Assembly: GCA_003963455.1 (NCBI GenBank)
Contig: RXJA01000108.1
Span: 88,998 to 152,997 of the forward strand
Origin: Hyphomicrobiales bacterium
GTDB taxonomy: Bacteria > Pseudomonadota > Alphaproteobacteria > Rhizobiales > Rhizobiaceae
Length of the DNA stretch: 64,000 nucleotides
Direction of reading: 5' to 3'
Shown here: in pieces, positions 41,589-52,626 of the stretch
How positions within the stretch are numbered: position 1 is the stretch's first letter
How the letters are laid out: each line of letters begins with the position of its first letter
Made by a program: the position numbers and the translations under genes
Notes under the pieces: model-generated
What the model was told of the DNA's origin: nothing
The model's input: only the letters and a program-made list of their open reading frames with translations
Databases searched by the model: none

Positions 41589-43145
41589 ATGCCCAATTCC
41601 CAACCCATCTACGAAGTCGTAATCGCCGGCGGCGGCCCGGTCGGGCTCTTCCTTGCCTGCGAGTTGCGTCTCGCAGGCGTCTCCGTCCTTGTCCTGGAGC
41701 AGGCTGCCGATCCGCTGTCTCCTTTGAAGGCATTGCCGTTCGGAATGCGCGGTCTGTCCGCGCCGACCCTTGAGGTCCTCGATCGCCGCGGCCTGCTCGA
41801 CGACGTCAGGGAGGCGAGCCAAGCGAACAATGCCTCGGGCGCCACCAAGGCCTTCGCGCATTGGATGCAGCAACAGCAGCAGCGCCGGCCTGCCGGCCAT
41901 TTCGCCGGCATCCAGTTCTTTAACGAGGACATCGACGTCTCGCGGTGGCCGTACCGGCTGCCGAGTCTGGCCGGGGTCAATCTAGCCGTGGACATGCAGT
42001 CCCTGGAAACCGTCCTCGCTGCCCGGGCGACCGCAATGGGGGCGGAGATCCAGCGTGGCGTCGGAGTCGAAGCTTTCGAGCAGACCGACAACACCGTGAT
42101 CGTCCGCGCTGGCGGCCAGACCTTCCACTCGCGATGGCTAGTGGCCTGCGATGGCGGGCGCAGCGCCGTGCGCAAGGCTGGCGGCTTCGAATTCGCCGGC
42201 ACCGATCCCGAATTCACCGGCTACTCGGTCGAGGTGGAACTGGCAAACCCGGAGACGCTCCGCGTCGGACGCACCTATACCCGGACGGGCATGTACACCT
42301 ACGCGCAGCCCGGCACGATCGCGATGGTCGACTTCGATCGCGGCGCCTTCCACCGCACACAGCCGATCACGATGGACCACGTGCAGGTTGTTTTGCGCCG
42401 GATCTCCGGCGCCGACGTCACCTTGACCGCCCTCCGGCTCGCGACCACATGGACGGACCGAGCCCGCCAGGCGACGGCCTACCGCAACGGACGGGTGATG
42501 CTTGCCGGCGACGCCGCGCACACGCATTCGCCGCTGGGCGGTCAGGGTCTTAATCTAGGCCTCGGCGACGCAACAAACCTGGGCTGGAAGCTGGCGGCCA
42601 CTATCCATGGGCGCGCGCCGGCCGGATTGCTCGACAGCTATTTCGCTGAACGCCATCCCGAGGGCGCGCGGATTCTCGACTGGTCCCGCGCGCAGGTCGC
42701 GCTCATGCGCCCTACTCCGAGCACCCGAGCGCTCGAATCTATCATCCGCGATCTCATCGGAACGCGTGACGGCGCGACCTACTTCGCCGAAAAGATATGG
42801 GGCCCGTCGCTGCGCTACGATCTCGGCGGCGGTCACCCTTTGGTGGGCCGGAGCGCTCCCGATTTCACTCTGATCGATGGAACGAGGGTCGGGAAGCTCC
42901 TGCAGGACGGCCGTGGCCTGCTGCTGGATTTTGCTCCAGGCGCGCCGCTACGGCTGCTGGCCGGCCGCTGGCAGGGGCGGTTCAACTACATTTCGGGCGA
43001 CGCCGAGAACCGGCTGGGATTGCGCGCCATCCTCATCCGTCCCGATGGTATGGTTGCCTCGGCGATTGAGAGCGCCGCAGACGATCAAGGCGTTCGCCAG
43101 GCGGCCGAGCGCTGGTTCGGTGAGCCTGACAGACCGCCTAGCTAA
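41589..43145 (+). CDS. FAD-dependent aromatic monooxygenase (PheA/TfdB type)
   Basis: 518 residues with AGGAG upstream. FAD Rossmann motif VVIAGGGPVGLFLACELRLA at the N-terminus, DG-type motif LVACDGGRSAVRKAGGFEFA near the middle, and the GD motif GRVMLAGDAAHTHSPLGGQG followed by LNLGLGDATNLGWKLAA. The C-terminal 130 residues form the thioredoxin-like tail seen in phenol hydroxylases and rifampicin monooxygenases (VGRSAPDFTLIDGTRVGKLL). It hydroxylates an aromatic or polyketide substrate using NAD(P)H. The stop overlaps that of the convergent aldo/keto reductase. Confidence 0.88.
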   Translation: MPNSQPIYEVVIAGGGPVGLFLACELRLAGVSVLVLEQAADPLSPLKALPFGMRGLSAPTLEVLDRRGLLDDVREASQANNASGATKAFAHWMQQQQQRRPAGHFAGIQFFNEDIDVSRWPYRLPSLAGVNLAVDMQSLETVLAARATAMGAEIQRGVGVEAFEQTDNTVIVRAGGQTFHSRWLVACDGGRSAVRKAGGFEFAGTDPEFTGYSVEVELANPETLRVGRTYTRTGMYTYAQPGTIAMVDFDRGAFHRTQPITMDHVQVVLRRISGADVTLTALRLATTWTDRARQATAYRNGRVMLAGDAAHTHSPLGGQGLNLGLGDATNLGWKLAATIHGRAPAGLLDSYFAERHPEGARILDWSRAQVALMRPTPSTRALESIIRDLIGTRDGATYFAEKIWGPSLRYDLGGGHPLVGRSAPDFTLIDGTRVGKLLQDGRGLLLDFAPGAPLRLLAGRWQGRFNYISGDAENRLGLRAILIRPDGMVASAIESAADDQGVRQAAERWFGEPDRPPS

Positions 43146-43969
43146 GTCGTGCTGCGCGGCATGGCGAAGATGCGATCGAGTTCAACCAGATCTGCCGGGG
43201 CAAGTCGCAGATCGAGCGCGTCGCGGTTCTCCCTCACATGCCGTACGTTTCCAGCTTTCGGAATCGCGACAATTCCATCCTGTCTCAAGACCCAGGCGAG
43301 GGCCAACTGGGCGCGGCTACAGCCGTACCGCTCTGCCGCGCGGGCAAGCCGCCCGTCCCTGGCGAGATGACCTCCGCAGATGGGAGAGTGTGCCATGATC
43401 GGAACACCGCGCTCCCTGCACCATGGAAGAAGGTCGCACTCGATGTCTCGCCGGCACAGATTGTAGGCGATCTGATTTACCTGCACCAATTTTCCTACGC
43501 GAATGGCCGCGAGGTCCTTCAAATCGCGGATGAGGAAATTTCCGACACCCCAATAGCGTATTTTCCCGGCGCTTCTGAGCGCCTCAAAGCCGTCGATCGT
43601 TTCGGCGAGAGGGACGTTGCCTCGCCAATGCAGCAGAAAAAGATCAATTCGGTCCGTACGAAGTCTTCTCAGGCTGCGTTCGCAAGACGTAACGACACCG
43701 AGGCGGGAAGCGTGATGCGGATGAACCTTGCTCACAAGGAACACCTTCTCGCGCTGCCCGTCGATCGCCTCCGCCACCACCTGCTCTGCTCCACCGTCTG
43801 CGTAAGACTCCGCGGTGTCGATTAGAGTCATCCCGAGATCGATGCCCGTCTTCAACGCGGCGATCTCGTCGCGAGATGAACCGCTGTGCTCCCCCATTCC
43901 AGCTGTGCCTTGTCCGAGCACCGGTATAGCCTCGCCCGCCGGCAAGGTGGTCTTCCTGCTCGCTGACAT
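43142..43969 (-). CDS. Aldo/keto reductase
   Basis: 275 residues from the ATG at 43969 (AGGAAA upstream). AKR hallmarks: PVLGQGTAGMGEHSG, GIDLGMTLIDTAESYADGGA with catalytic Asp and Tyr, VSKVHPHHASRLGVVTSCER with the Lys, DRIDLFLLHWRG with the His, YWGVGNFLIRDL, and the NADPH site VAIPKAGNVRHVRENRDALD. It probably reduces reactive aldehydes. A FixK-type box with a class II -10 lies 72 bp upstream. Confidence 0.92.
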   Translation of the reverse strand: MSASRKTTLPAGEAIPVLGQGTAGMGEHSGSSRDEIAALKTGIDLGMTLIDTAESYADGGAEQVVAEAIDGQREKVFLVSKVHPHHASRLGVVTSCERSLRRLRTDRIDLFLLHWRGNVPLAETIDGFEALRSAGKIRYWGVGNFLIRDLKDLAAIRVGKLVQVNQIAYNLCRRDIECDLLPWCRERGVPIMAHSPICGGHLARDGRLARAAERYGCSRAQLALAWVLRQDGIVAIPKAGNVRHVRENRDALDLRLAPADLVELDRIFAMPRSTT

Positions 43970-44040
43970 GGGGTTTCCTAACTGGCACGGTGGCAAGAGC
44001 GCGCACAAATTGAGGCTAACTGATCTCGCAGGGCTGGGAA

Positions 44041-44054
44041 CTGACCACCGTCAC
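44041..44054 (-). promoter_or_regulatory. FixK/FNR-type box upstream of the aldo/keto reductase
   Basis: CTGAC-CACC-GTCAC in the 356-bp gap before the aldo/keto reductase, 72 bp from its ATG. On the minus strand a -10-like TAGCCT (44013-44018) follows after exactly 22 bp, centring the box at -41.5. The rest of 43970-44325 holds no supported gene. Confidence 0.65.
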
Positions 44055-44325
44055 GCTGGGTTGGAGACGGCGCCCGCGTGTGTGCGATTTTTTGAGGACT
44101 GACTGCGCCTACGACCCTCGCCCCGACATGTGGGATTCCCTTATCGTAAGAACCCCTAATGGCAGGTCTCGGCAGATGACGGAGGCAGGATCGGAGTAAT
44201 AGTCTACGAGCGAACGCTCCGAGCCGGCAGATCACGCGCACTGTTCGGAGGTCGAAGGCCCGGTACTCACCAAATAGTTTCGATGCCCTGGATCGATGGG
44301 GAATTCGACGCAACGATCCCATGCC

Positions 44326-45366
44326 TTAGACTGCCTCTATGATCACCTTTAGCGCTCGTGTGTCCGCAGCCTTCGAGAAAGTGTCATATGCATCAAGGAT
44401 ATCGTCGAGCTTAAAACGATGGGTAATCAACTGCTTAGGATCGATCTTTCCTGATCGTACCGTCTTGAGCAACATAGGCGTGCTGACCGTGTCCACTAAA
44501 CGGGTAGTGATGGCGATATTATGAGACCAGAGCTTCTCGAGATGCAGGTCGGCCTTGAAGCCATGAACCCCAACATTAGCGATAACGCCCCCGGCCGCGA
44601 CGATCTCCTGGCACAGCTCGAACGTCGGTGCGATACCCACTGCCTCTATGACCGTATCAACGCCTTTGTTTTCCGTCAGCTCGAAGACCCTCTGCTTCGC
44701 CTCTTCTCCAGTGGCTCTTATCGTGTTTGTCGCGCCGAAGCGCTTTGCAGCCTGCAGCCGATTCTCATCAAGATCGATGACGATGAGTTCCGCCGGTGAA
44801 TAGAACTGCGCAGTGAGTAACGCAGCTAATCCGACCGGCCCGGCGCCGACGATGGCGACGGACCCGCCAGGTTGCACTTTGCCGTTGAGAACACCGCATT
44901 CGAAGCCAGTCGGCAAGATGTCGCTCAACATGACGAGGGCGTCTTCGTCGGCCCCGTCCGGGATCGGATAAAGGCTGGTGTCGGCGTGAGGAATACGAAC
45001 GTACTCGGCCTGAGTCCCGTCGATCGTATTGCCAAGGATCCAGCCTCCTGTGGTGCAGTGAGAATACATTCCACGCCGGCAGTACTCGCACTTCCCGCAG
45101 GACGAGATGCAGGAAATCAACACGGAGTCGCCCTTCTTGAACTGGGTTACACCCGCGCCAACCTGCTCTATGACTCCTACGCCCTCATGGCCAAGGATAC
45201 GTCCAGGAGTGCACGACGGCACGTCTCCTTTGAGGATATGGAGATCGGTGCCACAGATTGTGGTCTTCGTCATCCTTACAATTGCGTCGGTCGCGCTGTC
45301 GATCACCGGGATGTTGCGGTCCTTCAACGTCTTTCGGCCCGGTCCCTCAAAGATTAGAGCTTTCAC
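44326..45366 (-). CDS. Zinc-dependent alcohol dehydrogenase
   Basis: 346 residues. Medium-chain dehydrogenase with catalytic zinc ligands in TICGTDLHILKG and GHEGVGVIEQVG, the structural-zinc Cys quartet CISSCGKCEYCRRGMYSHC, and the Rossmann motif VAIVGAGPVGLAALLTAQFY followed by VIDLDENRLQAAKRFGATNT. It oxidises alcohols or reduces aldehydes with NAD(H). A FixK-type box with TATCCT at class II spacing lies 68 bp upstream, consistent with low-oxygen induction. Confidence 0.93.
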   Translation of the reverse strand: MKALIFEGPGRKTLKDRNIPVIDSATDAIVRMTKTTICGTDLHILKGDVPSCTPGRILGHEGVGVIEQVGAGVTQFKKGDSVLISCISSCGKCEYCRRGMYSHCTTGGWILGNTIDGTQAEYVRIPHADTSLYPIPDGADEDALVMLSDILPTGFECGVLNGKVQPGGSVAIVGAGPVGLAALLTAQFYSPAELIVIDLDENRLQAAKRFGATNTIRATGEEAKQRVFELTENKGVDTVIEAVGIAPTFELCQEIVAAGGVIANVGVHGFKADLHLEKLWSHNIAITTRLVDTVSTPMLLKTVRSGKIDPKQLITHRFKLDDILDAYDTFSKAADTRALKVIIEAV

Positions 45367-45433
45367 AGCGGTCTCCGCGTCTGACTATCTTCAAGTGCGG
45401 TGGCCAGGATAGGTGAGGCTCGACCACCACGCA

Positions 45434-45447
45434 CTGACGTTGATCAT
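45434..45447 (-). promoter_or_regulatory. FixK/FNR-type box upstream of the alcohol dehydrogenase
   Basis: CTGAC-GTTG-ATCAT. On the minus strand the -10-like TATCCT (45406-45411) begins 22 bp from it, putting the box centre at -41.5. It shares the 394-bp divergent gap 45367-45760 with the box serving usp at 45666. I saw no gene in that gap. Confidence 0.68.
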
Positions 45448-45665
45448 TTTTCCAAAGCAAGTCCCAAGACCCACGGTCGGGGTCTCGCTCTGGTGATCGG
45501 AAAAGCTACGGCAATGGAGATTGGCTCGCTGAACAGAACCAGCCTGAGTCATCGCAGGTGTCCCTCCGAGTGCAAGTCCTAATCAAACAGCGGCGTCAGA
45601 TTGTGAGGGGCCATGGTCGGGCTTCCGCGGTTTAAGGCGCGCTCATGGGCAAAAGGGCGGCGAAG

Positions 45666-45679
45666 CTGACGAGCGTCAA
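45666..45679 (+). promoter_or_regulatory. FixK/FNR-type box upstream of the universal stress protein
   Basis: CTGAC-GAGC-GTCAA, ending 82 bp before the usp ATG. A -10-like CATCCT (45702-45707) follows after 22 bp. Confidence 0.65.
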
Positions 45680-45760
45680 TGTGTTCGCACGGTCGAGGTC
45701 TCATCCTACTGGGCCGACCGTCGACATAGGTCAAACCGTTGCCACAGCTTGGAGGCGAGA

Positions 45761-46597
45761 ATGATAAAGGTCTTGGTTGTCAGAGTTGACGGAACCAGTG
45801 GCGACGAATTCCGCCTCGCAGCCGCAGAAAGTTTGGCGAAACTCTTCGAAACGCATGTTGTTGGCCTGATAATCAATGTTCTGCCCGAACCGATCATCGT
45901 AGAGACCATGACCAGCGTAACCGACTGGTCAGAGAGTCTTGAACACGCACGCGCACAAGGACGGCAATTCGAGGAGCGGACGAAGGAGCGGCTGAAGAGT
46001 CTCGCTCCTTCGTCGGAGGTGCGTCGTATCGATGCATATTCCCATGAGCGGGCGTTCCTCACCGCCCGGGAATGTCGGAGCGCAGACGTGCTCGTCGGTC
46101 TTCGACTGAGCGACGATGATGATACAATTGAGCTGCATGACGTGATCGAGGAGACGCTATTCGAGGCGGGCCGACACATCTTTCTCGTGGCCGACCAGAA
46201 GACCTTCGATGGAGGCTTTGAGCATTCAGTTGTCGCTTGGAACGGGAGCCGCGAGGCAACGCGTGCAGTGGCGGAGGCCTTGCCGTATCTGAAAAAATCA
46301 AAAGCGGTAACTGTTCTGCGCATAGGCGCCGAAACAGATTCAATCCTCTCGGCTGTGCAGGATGACAGGCTGGTCGCATACCTCCGGAGACATGGCATTA
46401 TCGCTTCGCTGGAGCGAGTTCCGCACAAGGGGTTCCAGGACATTGCGACAGTGCTCATCCATGAAGTGGTCGCTCGTAAGGGCGATCTGCTCGTGATGGG
46501 TGGTTACGGTCATTCGCGCCTGCGCGAATGGTTGCTCGGAGGCACTACATACAGGTTACTTCGTAAGTGCCCGATCTCGCTTGTGATGGCGCACTGA
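45761..46597 (+). CDS. Universal stress protein (UspA family, two-domain length)
   Basis: 278 residues from the ATG at 45761 (GGAGGCGAGA directly upstream). The N-terminal Usp domain is divergent (IKVLVVRVDGTSGDEFRLAA); the C-terminal domain is clearer (HSVVAWNGSREATRAVAEAL) and ends in GDLLVMGGYGHSRLREWLLG, GTTYRLLRKCPISLVMAH, which carries the G-x-x-G-x(9)-G-S/T nucleotide loop. Usp proteins aid survival in growth arrest and low oxygen. It has its own FixK-type box. Confidence 0.92.
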   Translation: MIKVLVVRVDGTSGDEFRLAAAESLAKLFETHVVGLIINVLPEPIIVETMTSVTDWSESLEHARAQGRQFEERTKERLKSLAPSSEVRRIDAYSHERAFLTARECRSADVLVGLRLSDDDDTIELHDVIEETLFEAGRHIFLVADQKTFDGGFEHSVVAWNGSREATRAVAEALPYLKKSKAVTVLRIGAETDSILSAVQDDRLVAYLRRHGIIASLERVPHKGFQDIATVLIHEVVARKGDLLVMGGYGHSRLREWLLGGTTYRLLRKCPISLVMAH

Positions 46598-46838
46598 AGA
46601 CGGCCTTGTACACTACCGACCGCGTTGAAGAATGTTTCGAACGCTATGCGCGGCGTCGCTGCGTCCGTGAACAAGCAAAGTAGTTCACGCATCCCTTTAC
46701 TCATAGGATGTGCTGTCGCGTCTTTGCATTGGTAGCAATAGCGGGCGTCGGGAGTACCTCCCTGCGGCGTCGTGGGTTCAGGCCGGAGGGTTGCATCAAT
46801 GAAATGCAGGTCTGCCATAAGGGTTGAGGCGCGGTGAG

Positions 46839-47486
46839 ATGACCACTGTTGATGACGAAGAAATTCTCGAGACCCGAAGGGTGCGCGAGGTTGCGGGTGT
46901 GTTTCACAAATCGGATGTCCTTGAGGACACGATTGAATCCCTTTTGCTCGCGGGCTTCGACCGGTCAGACGTGGATATCATGGGTGAAGTTGAAGCCGTC
47001 AGACGCCGTCTCGGCCAGCTGTATATTCCACCAGAGGAGCTTGCCGATGTGCCGGGAACACCGCGCCGTGCATTCGTCGCGCGAGATGACCTCGCATTGG
47101 CGACCGCAGGTGTCGCTGGAATTCTTTTCTATGTCGGCGCGGCGGCCACAGTAATGTCTATCGTCGCTTCCGGAGGAAGCCTCGCGGTTATAGCAGCGGC
47201 TGCGATGGCCGCCGGGACGGTTGGAGCGGGTGTCGGCGCGGCAGCGGTGCGGCTGCTCGGAAAAAGGCAGGCGGAGGAACTCGATCTCCAGCTGATGTCA
47301 GGGGGAATTGTGCTCTGGGTGCGCGTGCGAACGGCCGAAAAGGAAGCGGAAGCGCAGGAAATCCTAGCAAAGTTTGGCGCTGAAGCGATTCGTGTCCATG
47401 AGATAGATATCGCGAAGCGCCTCGAGGACGTTCCGCTTGCGAATGTCCACCCGGACCCCTGGCTCGAAAAGGACGTGCGGAGTTAG
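46839..47486 (+). CDS. General stress protein 17M-like membrane protein
   Basis: 215 residues from the ATG at 46839. The N-terminal domain VAGVFHKSDVLEDTIESLLL, AGFDRSDVDIMGEVEAVRRR resembles the heat-induced 17M/YflT domain. Two transmembrane helices follow (DLALATAGVAGILFYVGAAA, GSLAVIAAAAMAAGTVGAGV, Gly/Ala-rich), and the C-terminus LQLMSGGIVLWVRVRTAEKE plus ILAKFGAEAIRVHEI repeats the same fold. Such proteins are common near usp and dnaK in alphaproteobacteria; mechanism unknown. It follows usp in the same direction after 241 bp. Confidence 0.75.
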   Translation: MTTVDDEEILETRRVREVAGVFHKSDVLEDTIESLLLAGFDRSDVDIMGEVEAVRRRLGQLYIPPEELADVPGTPRRAFVARDDLALATAGVAGILFYVGAAATVMSIVASGGSLAVIAAAAMAAGTVGAGVGAAAVRLLGKRQAEELDLQLMSGGIVLWVRVRTAEKEAEAQEILAKFGAEAIRVHEIDIAKRLEDVPLANVHPDPWLEKDVRS

Positions 47487-47708
47487 GAGACCGGGCTCCC
47501 GAAGCGCCAAAGTGCGAACCTGTTCATAGGGCAGAAGACACATCCGCCAGACAGGGCCGATGCGTTCCCACCGAATAGGAGAGGCAGCAATCGGCCGGTT
47601 GCCAGCTGTCAGTTCCCGCGGTGCGAGCGCATTTTGCCGTCGGCCCGCGAAAGCACGCCGTCGCCGTCGACCTGACTATTGTCCCTGCATGGCGAGAGTG
47701 CCGCAAGA

Positions 47709-47722
47709 CTGACGTCCGTCAA
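47709..47722 (+). promoter_or_regulatory. FixK/FNR-type box upstream of dnaK
   Basis: CTGAC-GTCC-GTCAA, ending 75 bp before the dnaK ATG. The -10-like CATAAT (47745-47750) follows after exactly 22 bp, centring the box at -41.5. The rest of the 310-bp gap 47487-47796 has no gene; I saw no CIRCE inverted repeat or sigma-32-like promoter there. Confidence 0.7.
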
Positions 47723-47766
47723 CGTCGATGGTCTCGGGTAAGATCATAATTCTCAGCACGGATTAG

Positions 47767-49698
<1,932 letters not shown>

Positions 49699-49772
49699 CA
49701 GTTGCGGGCCGCGCCGGATCGCGGCGTGCAAGCGGTCCTACAAAGCGCAGCCTGTATCGCCGCATCCGTTGA

Positions 49773-50250
49773 TCACTTGCCGCCTGTGACATCGAGAAAT
49801 GTGCCGGTGCTGAAGGAGGCCTCGGCGCTTGCTAGCCAAGGATCGCTCGCGCAACCTCTTCGGACTGCCCGCCCCTGCCCATGGGGGATCGATCTTTGTC
49901 TCGATCCTAGTCCCGGCTCTCCCCCGCTGGCATGCATCCCAGTGTAGACGGGCCCCGGTCCGATGCAGTTGACGCGTATCCCGTCCCGAGCGACCTCCTT
50001 GGCAAGGCCGGTTGTGAACCTCTCGAAGGGCAGCCTTCGAGGCGGCGTAGTCCACATATTCGTTCGGACTTCGAGCCGGGGCGAGGCCGACGAGATGTTG
50101 ATGAGCGCCCCGACCACTTTGGCGATGCGCTGGCACGGCTTGGTCGTTACCGTGCCGACCATCCGGATGTCGAAATGGCGGTCACGACGATTTCGTGCGT
50201 CGTTGAGGAATTGCGAGGTGGCGTCGATGTATCGATCCGACGGGGCGTCG
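49773..50250 (-). pseudogene. Degraded short-chain dehydrogenase/reductase
   Basis: SDR pieces occur in two minus-strand frames: GALINISSAS (active-site Ser strand) in one, RSPNEYVDYAASKAAL (YxxxK motif) in the other, then back to the first for FERFTTGLAKEVARDGIRVN, CIGPGPVYTGMHASGG, and finally WLASAEASFSTGTFLDVTGG. At least two frameshifts are needed to join them, and the N-terminal Rossmann part is missing. It is a remnant abutting a LysR fragment. Confidence 0.75.
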
Positions 50251-50320
50251 TTAGGGAGGATGGGTGGCGCCAACATCGCGTCGTGCCGGTGCTGGATGAT
50301 GTCGACACGCTGGTCATGAG

Positions 50321-50702
50321 CCCGCGCTGTTCGCGAAGCGGCCGATCCTGAAGCCCGCCGATATCGAGCGGCATACTCTGCTCGCAAGCGAAACCCGCCC
50401 CGGCGATTGGGCGAACAGGCTCGATGCCGGCGCTCCCGCATCTTGTCCGACGCCCGCGCCAGATATTTGACCGATCCACGCGCCAGGCAGTGGAAGACGG
50501 GCTCGGCATCGGGGTCGGCCCGCTACCGACGCTGGCGATCGACATCGCCAGTCGACGGCTGACGACGCCGCTGCCGGATATCCTCTTTCCGAGGACCGGT
50601 TATGTCTCAATCATCCCGCAGCAGGCCGAAAGCGGGAAGCATGCTGCCAGCTTCGTCGACTGGCTTGTCGGGGAGCCTCAGGGAGCGGTCGGCGATACTT
50701 GA
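50321..50702 (+). pseudogene. LysR-family regulator C-terminal fragment with frameshift
   Basis: The plus strand encodes PALFAKRPILKPADIERHTL, LASETRPGDWANRLDAGAP, then a stop at 50468. One frame over, RQAVEDGLGIGVGPLPTLAI, DIASRRLTTPLPDILFPRTG, YVSIIPQQAESGKHAASFVD gives the end of a GcvA-type LysR substrate domain. The HTH half is absent. Together with the SDR remnant it shows that a deletion joined two truncated genes between dnaK and hdeD. Confidence 0.72.
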
Positions 50703-50733
50703 CAAGCCCAGTCACCCCGCCGGCGCCCGCGAT

Positions 50734-51369
50734 TCAGAATAGTGCCGCTTCTTCGCGTCCAGACGTAGATGCCCCCGATGACTTTCGCAGCTTCACTCCG
50801 AGCGTGATGAGGACGACCCCGAGGATCGAGGCATAGATGCCGAGCAGCCAGCCCAGTGCGAGGAAGGTCTCAAACGGCCGCGTCACCAGAAGCCAAATGA
50901 CGAGTATGCTGAGCGCGACGGAAAGAAGGCCGCTGATAAACAGCCAGACCTCGCCCTTAATTTCGTTTCTCAAGCGAATGGCAGCAGCTATTTCAAAAAC
51001 ACCTGAGAACATCGACCAGAACGCAATGCTCACCCATAGAAACGTTGCAAGCACCAGCGTGGCAACAAAGGGCGATACCACCACGACAATGCCGGTCAAG
51101 ACGCCAAGCGCGCCGCTGAAGGCAAGCCATCCCCATCGTTCCTCCTTACGGATCCGTCGAATGGCGGAGACGAGTTCGAACGCGCCGTCGACGAAGGAGT
51201 ACGCACCGAATACGAGCGTCAGCGCGAGCAGAGAGTCTGCCGGCATTACGAAAGCGATTACGGCGATGATTAAAGCCAAAGCTCCGCGGAGTACAAAGAC
51301 CCACCAGTTTTTCTGCAACGTGCAGATCAGAACTCCTGTTGCAGGCAGGGGAACGGTGTCTTGGTTCAT
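50734..51369 (-). CDS. hdeD: HdeD-family acid-resistance membrane protein
   Basis: 211 residues with six transmembrane helices in three pairs (WWVFVLRGALALIIAVIAFV, SLLALTLVFGAYSFVDGAFE, WLAFSGALGVLTGIVVVVSP, IAFWSMFSGVFEIAAAIRLR, LFISGLLSVALSILVIWLLV, LGWLLGIYASILGVVLITLG). The GAYSFVDGAFE and SGVFEIAAAIRLR blocks are typical of HdeD. AAGGAA precedes the ATG. hdeD is a core gene of LHR/tLST islands. Confidence 0.93.
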   Translation of the reverse strand: MNQDTVPLPATGVLICTLQKNWWVFVLRGALALIIAVIAFVMPADSLLALTLVFGAYSFVDGAFELVSAIRRIRKEERWGWLAFSGALGVLTGIVVVVSPFVATLVLATFLWVSIAFWSMFSGVFEIAAAIRLRNEIKGEVWLFISGLLSVALSILVIWLLVTRPFETFLALGWLLGIYASILGVVLITLGVKLRKSSGASTSGREEAALF

Positions 51370-51708
51370 GTCGATTTCCTTTTTTGCATCGTCCTGACGT
51401 TTCCCCGGTTGGGTTTAGGCAAGACTCTGCGCGGGGCTGCCGCATCCGCGGGGAGTGGGAGTCGCTTGGCCGGCCGTATTATCGCTAGTTCCAGAGTACA
51501 TCCCGCGGATGGGTCCGCTCGGTGCTTCCTTGGCATGCAGCTCTGCCACCTCCGCTTCGAGCAGTGTTTGCCGCTCGAAGCTATTTGGAGGTCTCGTTCC
51601 ACGCGGAGCCAGAGTCCGAGCGAAGTGCTGCTTGAGCTACTGGCGGCCGAGCCATGTACGAATTTTAGGACGGGTGGAGGCGCCCCGGTCTGCCGAGCCG
51701 ACGTTGCA
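51370..51708. other. 339-bp gap between yfdX and hdeD
   Basis: No supported gene. Overlapping open frames on both strands give no recognisable protein. No FixK-type box was found. Confidence 0.4.
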
Positions 51709-52626
51709 TCAAAACAGGTCTGAGACCTGCTTCTTGATCCTGTCGAACCAGCCCTTGCCGCTCTTCCCGCCACTTGACTTCTGTTCGATCTCTTTGATCT
51801 GCTCGAATATCGGCTCGAAGTCCGCCTTCTTGCCGTAACCCAAAGCCTCCGCCATTCTGATCTGCTTCCGGGCTTCGTCGAGTTGCGCGGCGAGCGATTT
51901 GTTGCTCTCTTCCGAGCGCTTATCGTCTTCCGCGAGCTTTTCAGCATCTTTCAAAAGAACTTGCGCGCGCAGTACGGGCAGTGGCACGGCCACCTCCGTA
52001 ATGACCAGCGTGTTCAGCGCCGCCTGAAGGGTGTCTTTTGCTTCATCCACCTTGCTCTTGGCGATGAGACTGGCCGCGGACTTGATCGCCGTAGGATAGG
52101 CAGCGAGTGGCAAATTCGTGGTCTGGAACACCACCTCGCTGGCGAGGTTACTGACCAAGGGGCGTGCCTTTTGAACTTCTCCGTCGCCGAGCAGTCTCCG
52201 CGCCTCCTTGATCGCGTCTTTTACGGCATTGGGATCCGCGTATAGGTCGCGGATGACGACCCCGGTATCCACCGGCGCTAGTGCGAGCTTGGGGTCGCGC
52301 GCCAGGATAAGTTCCAGCTTCCCGGTAGCGACTTCAAGCGCCCCGAGGGCCTCTTGTGTCTTCTTGTCGCCGAGCAGCGCCAATGCCTTCTTCGTTTGGT
52401 CGAGCGCTGTCTCGGCGTCGACGACGATCTTCTTGCGTTCTTCTTCTGACCGTTTGGCGACGTCAGCATCCACTTCGGGTTGTGCTGACTTCGCCGTCGG
52501 CGATTGCTCCTGCGCCGGGTTCGCCTGAGACTGGGACTGTTCCTGCCCACGGGCTGGAACCCCATGTGCGGCGACCAGGCTCAGCGCCGCCGCGGAAAGC
52601 AGTATACTTTTAAGATTGGTTGTCAT
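51709..52626 (-). CDS. yfdX: YfdX-family periplasmic stress protein
   Basis: 305 residues. Signal peptide LKSILLSAAALSLVAAHGVP, Gln/Ala-rich linker, then the YfdX domain (KKIVVDAETALDQTKKALAL, EALGALEVATGKLELILARD, LPLAAYPTAIKSAASLIAKS, VDEAKDTLQAALNTLVITEV, VPLPVLRAQVLLKDAEKLAE). Helical repeat protein, proposed periplasmic chaperone in acid and heat resistance. yfdX genes next to hdeD are signature members of LHR islands; only one copy is seen here instead of the usual two. Confidence 0.92.
   Translation of the reverse strand: MTTNLKSILLSAAALSLVAAHGVPARGQEQSQSQANPAQEQSPTAKSAQPEVDADVAKRSEEERKKIVVDAETALDQTKKALALLGDKKTQEALGALEVATGKLELILARDPKLALAPVDTGVVIRDLYADPNAVKDAIKEARRLLGDGEVQKARPLVSNLASEVVFQTTNLPLAAYPTAIKSAASLIAKSKVDEAKDTLQAALNTLVITEVAVPLPVLRAQVLLKDAEKLAEDDKRSEESNKSLAAQLDEARKQIRMAEALGYGKKADFEPIFEQIKEIEQKSSGGKSGKGWFDRIKKQVSDLF

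Noticed and set aside
46510..46818. Minus-strand open frame overlapping the end of usp
   Set aside because: It overlaps the conserved C-terminal Usp motif and resembles no known protein.
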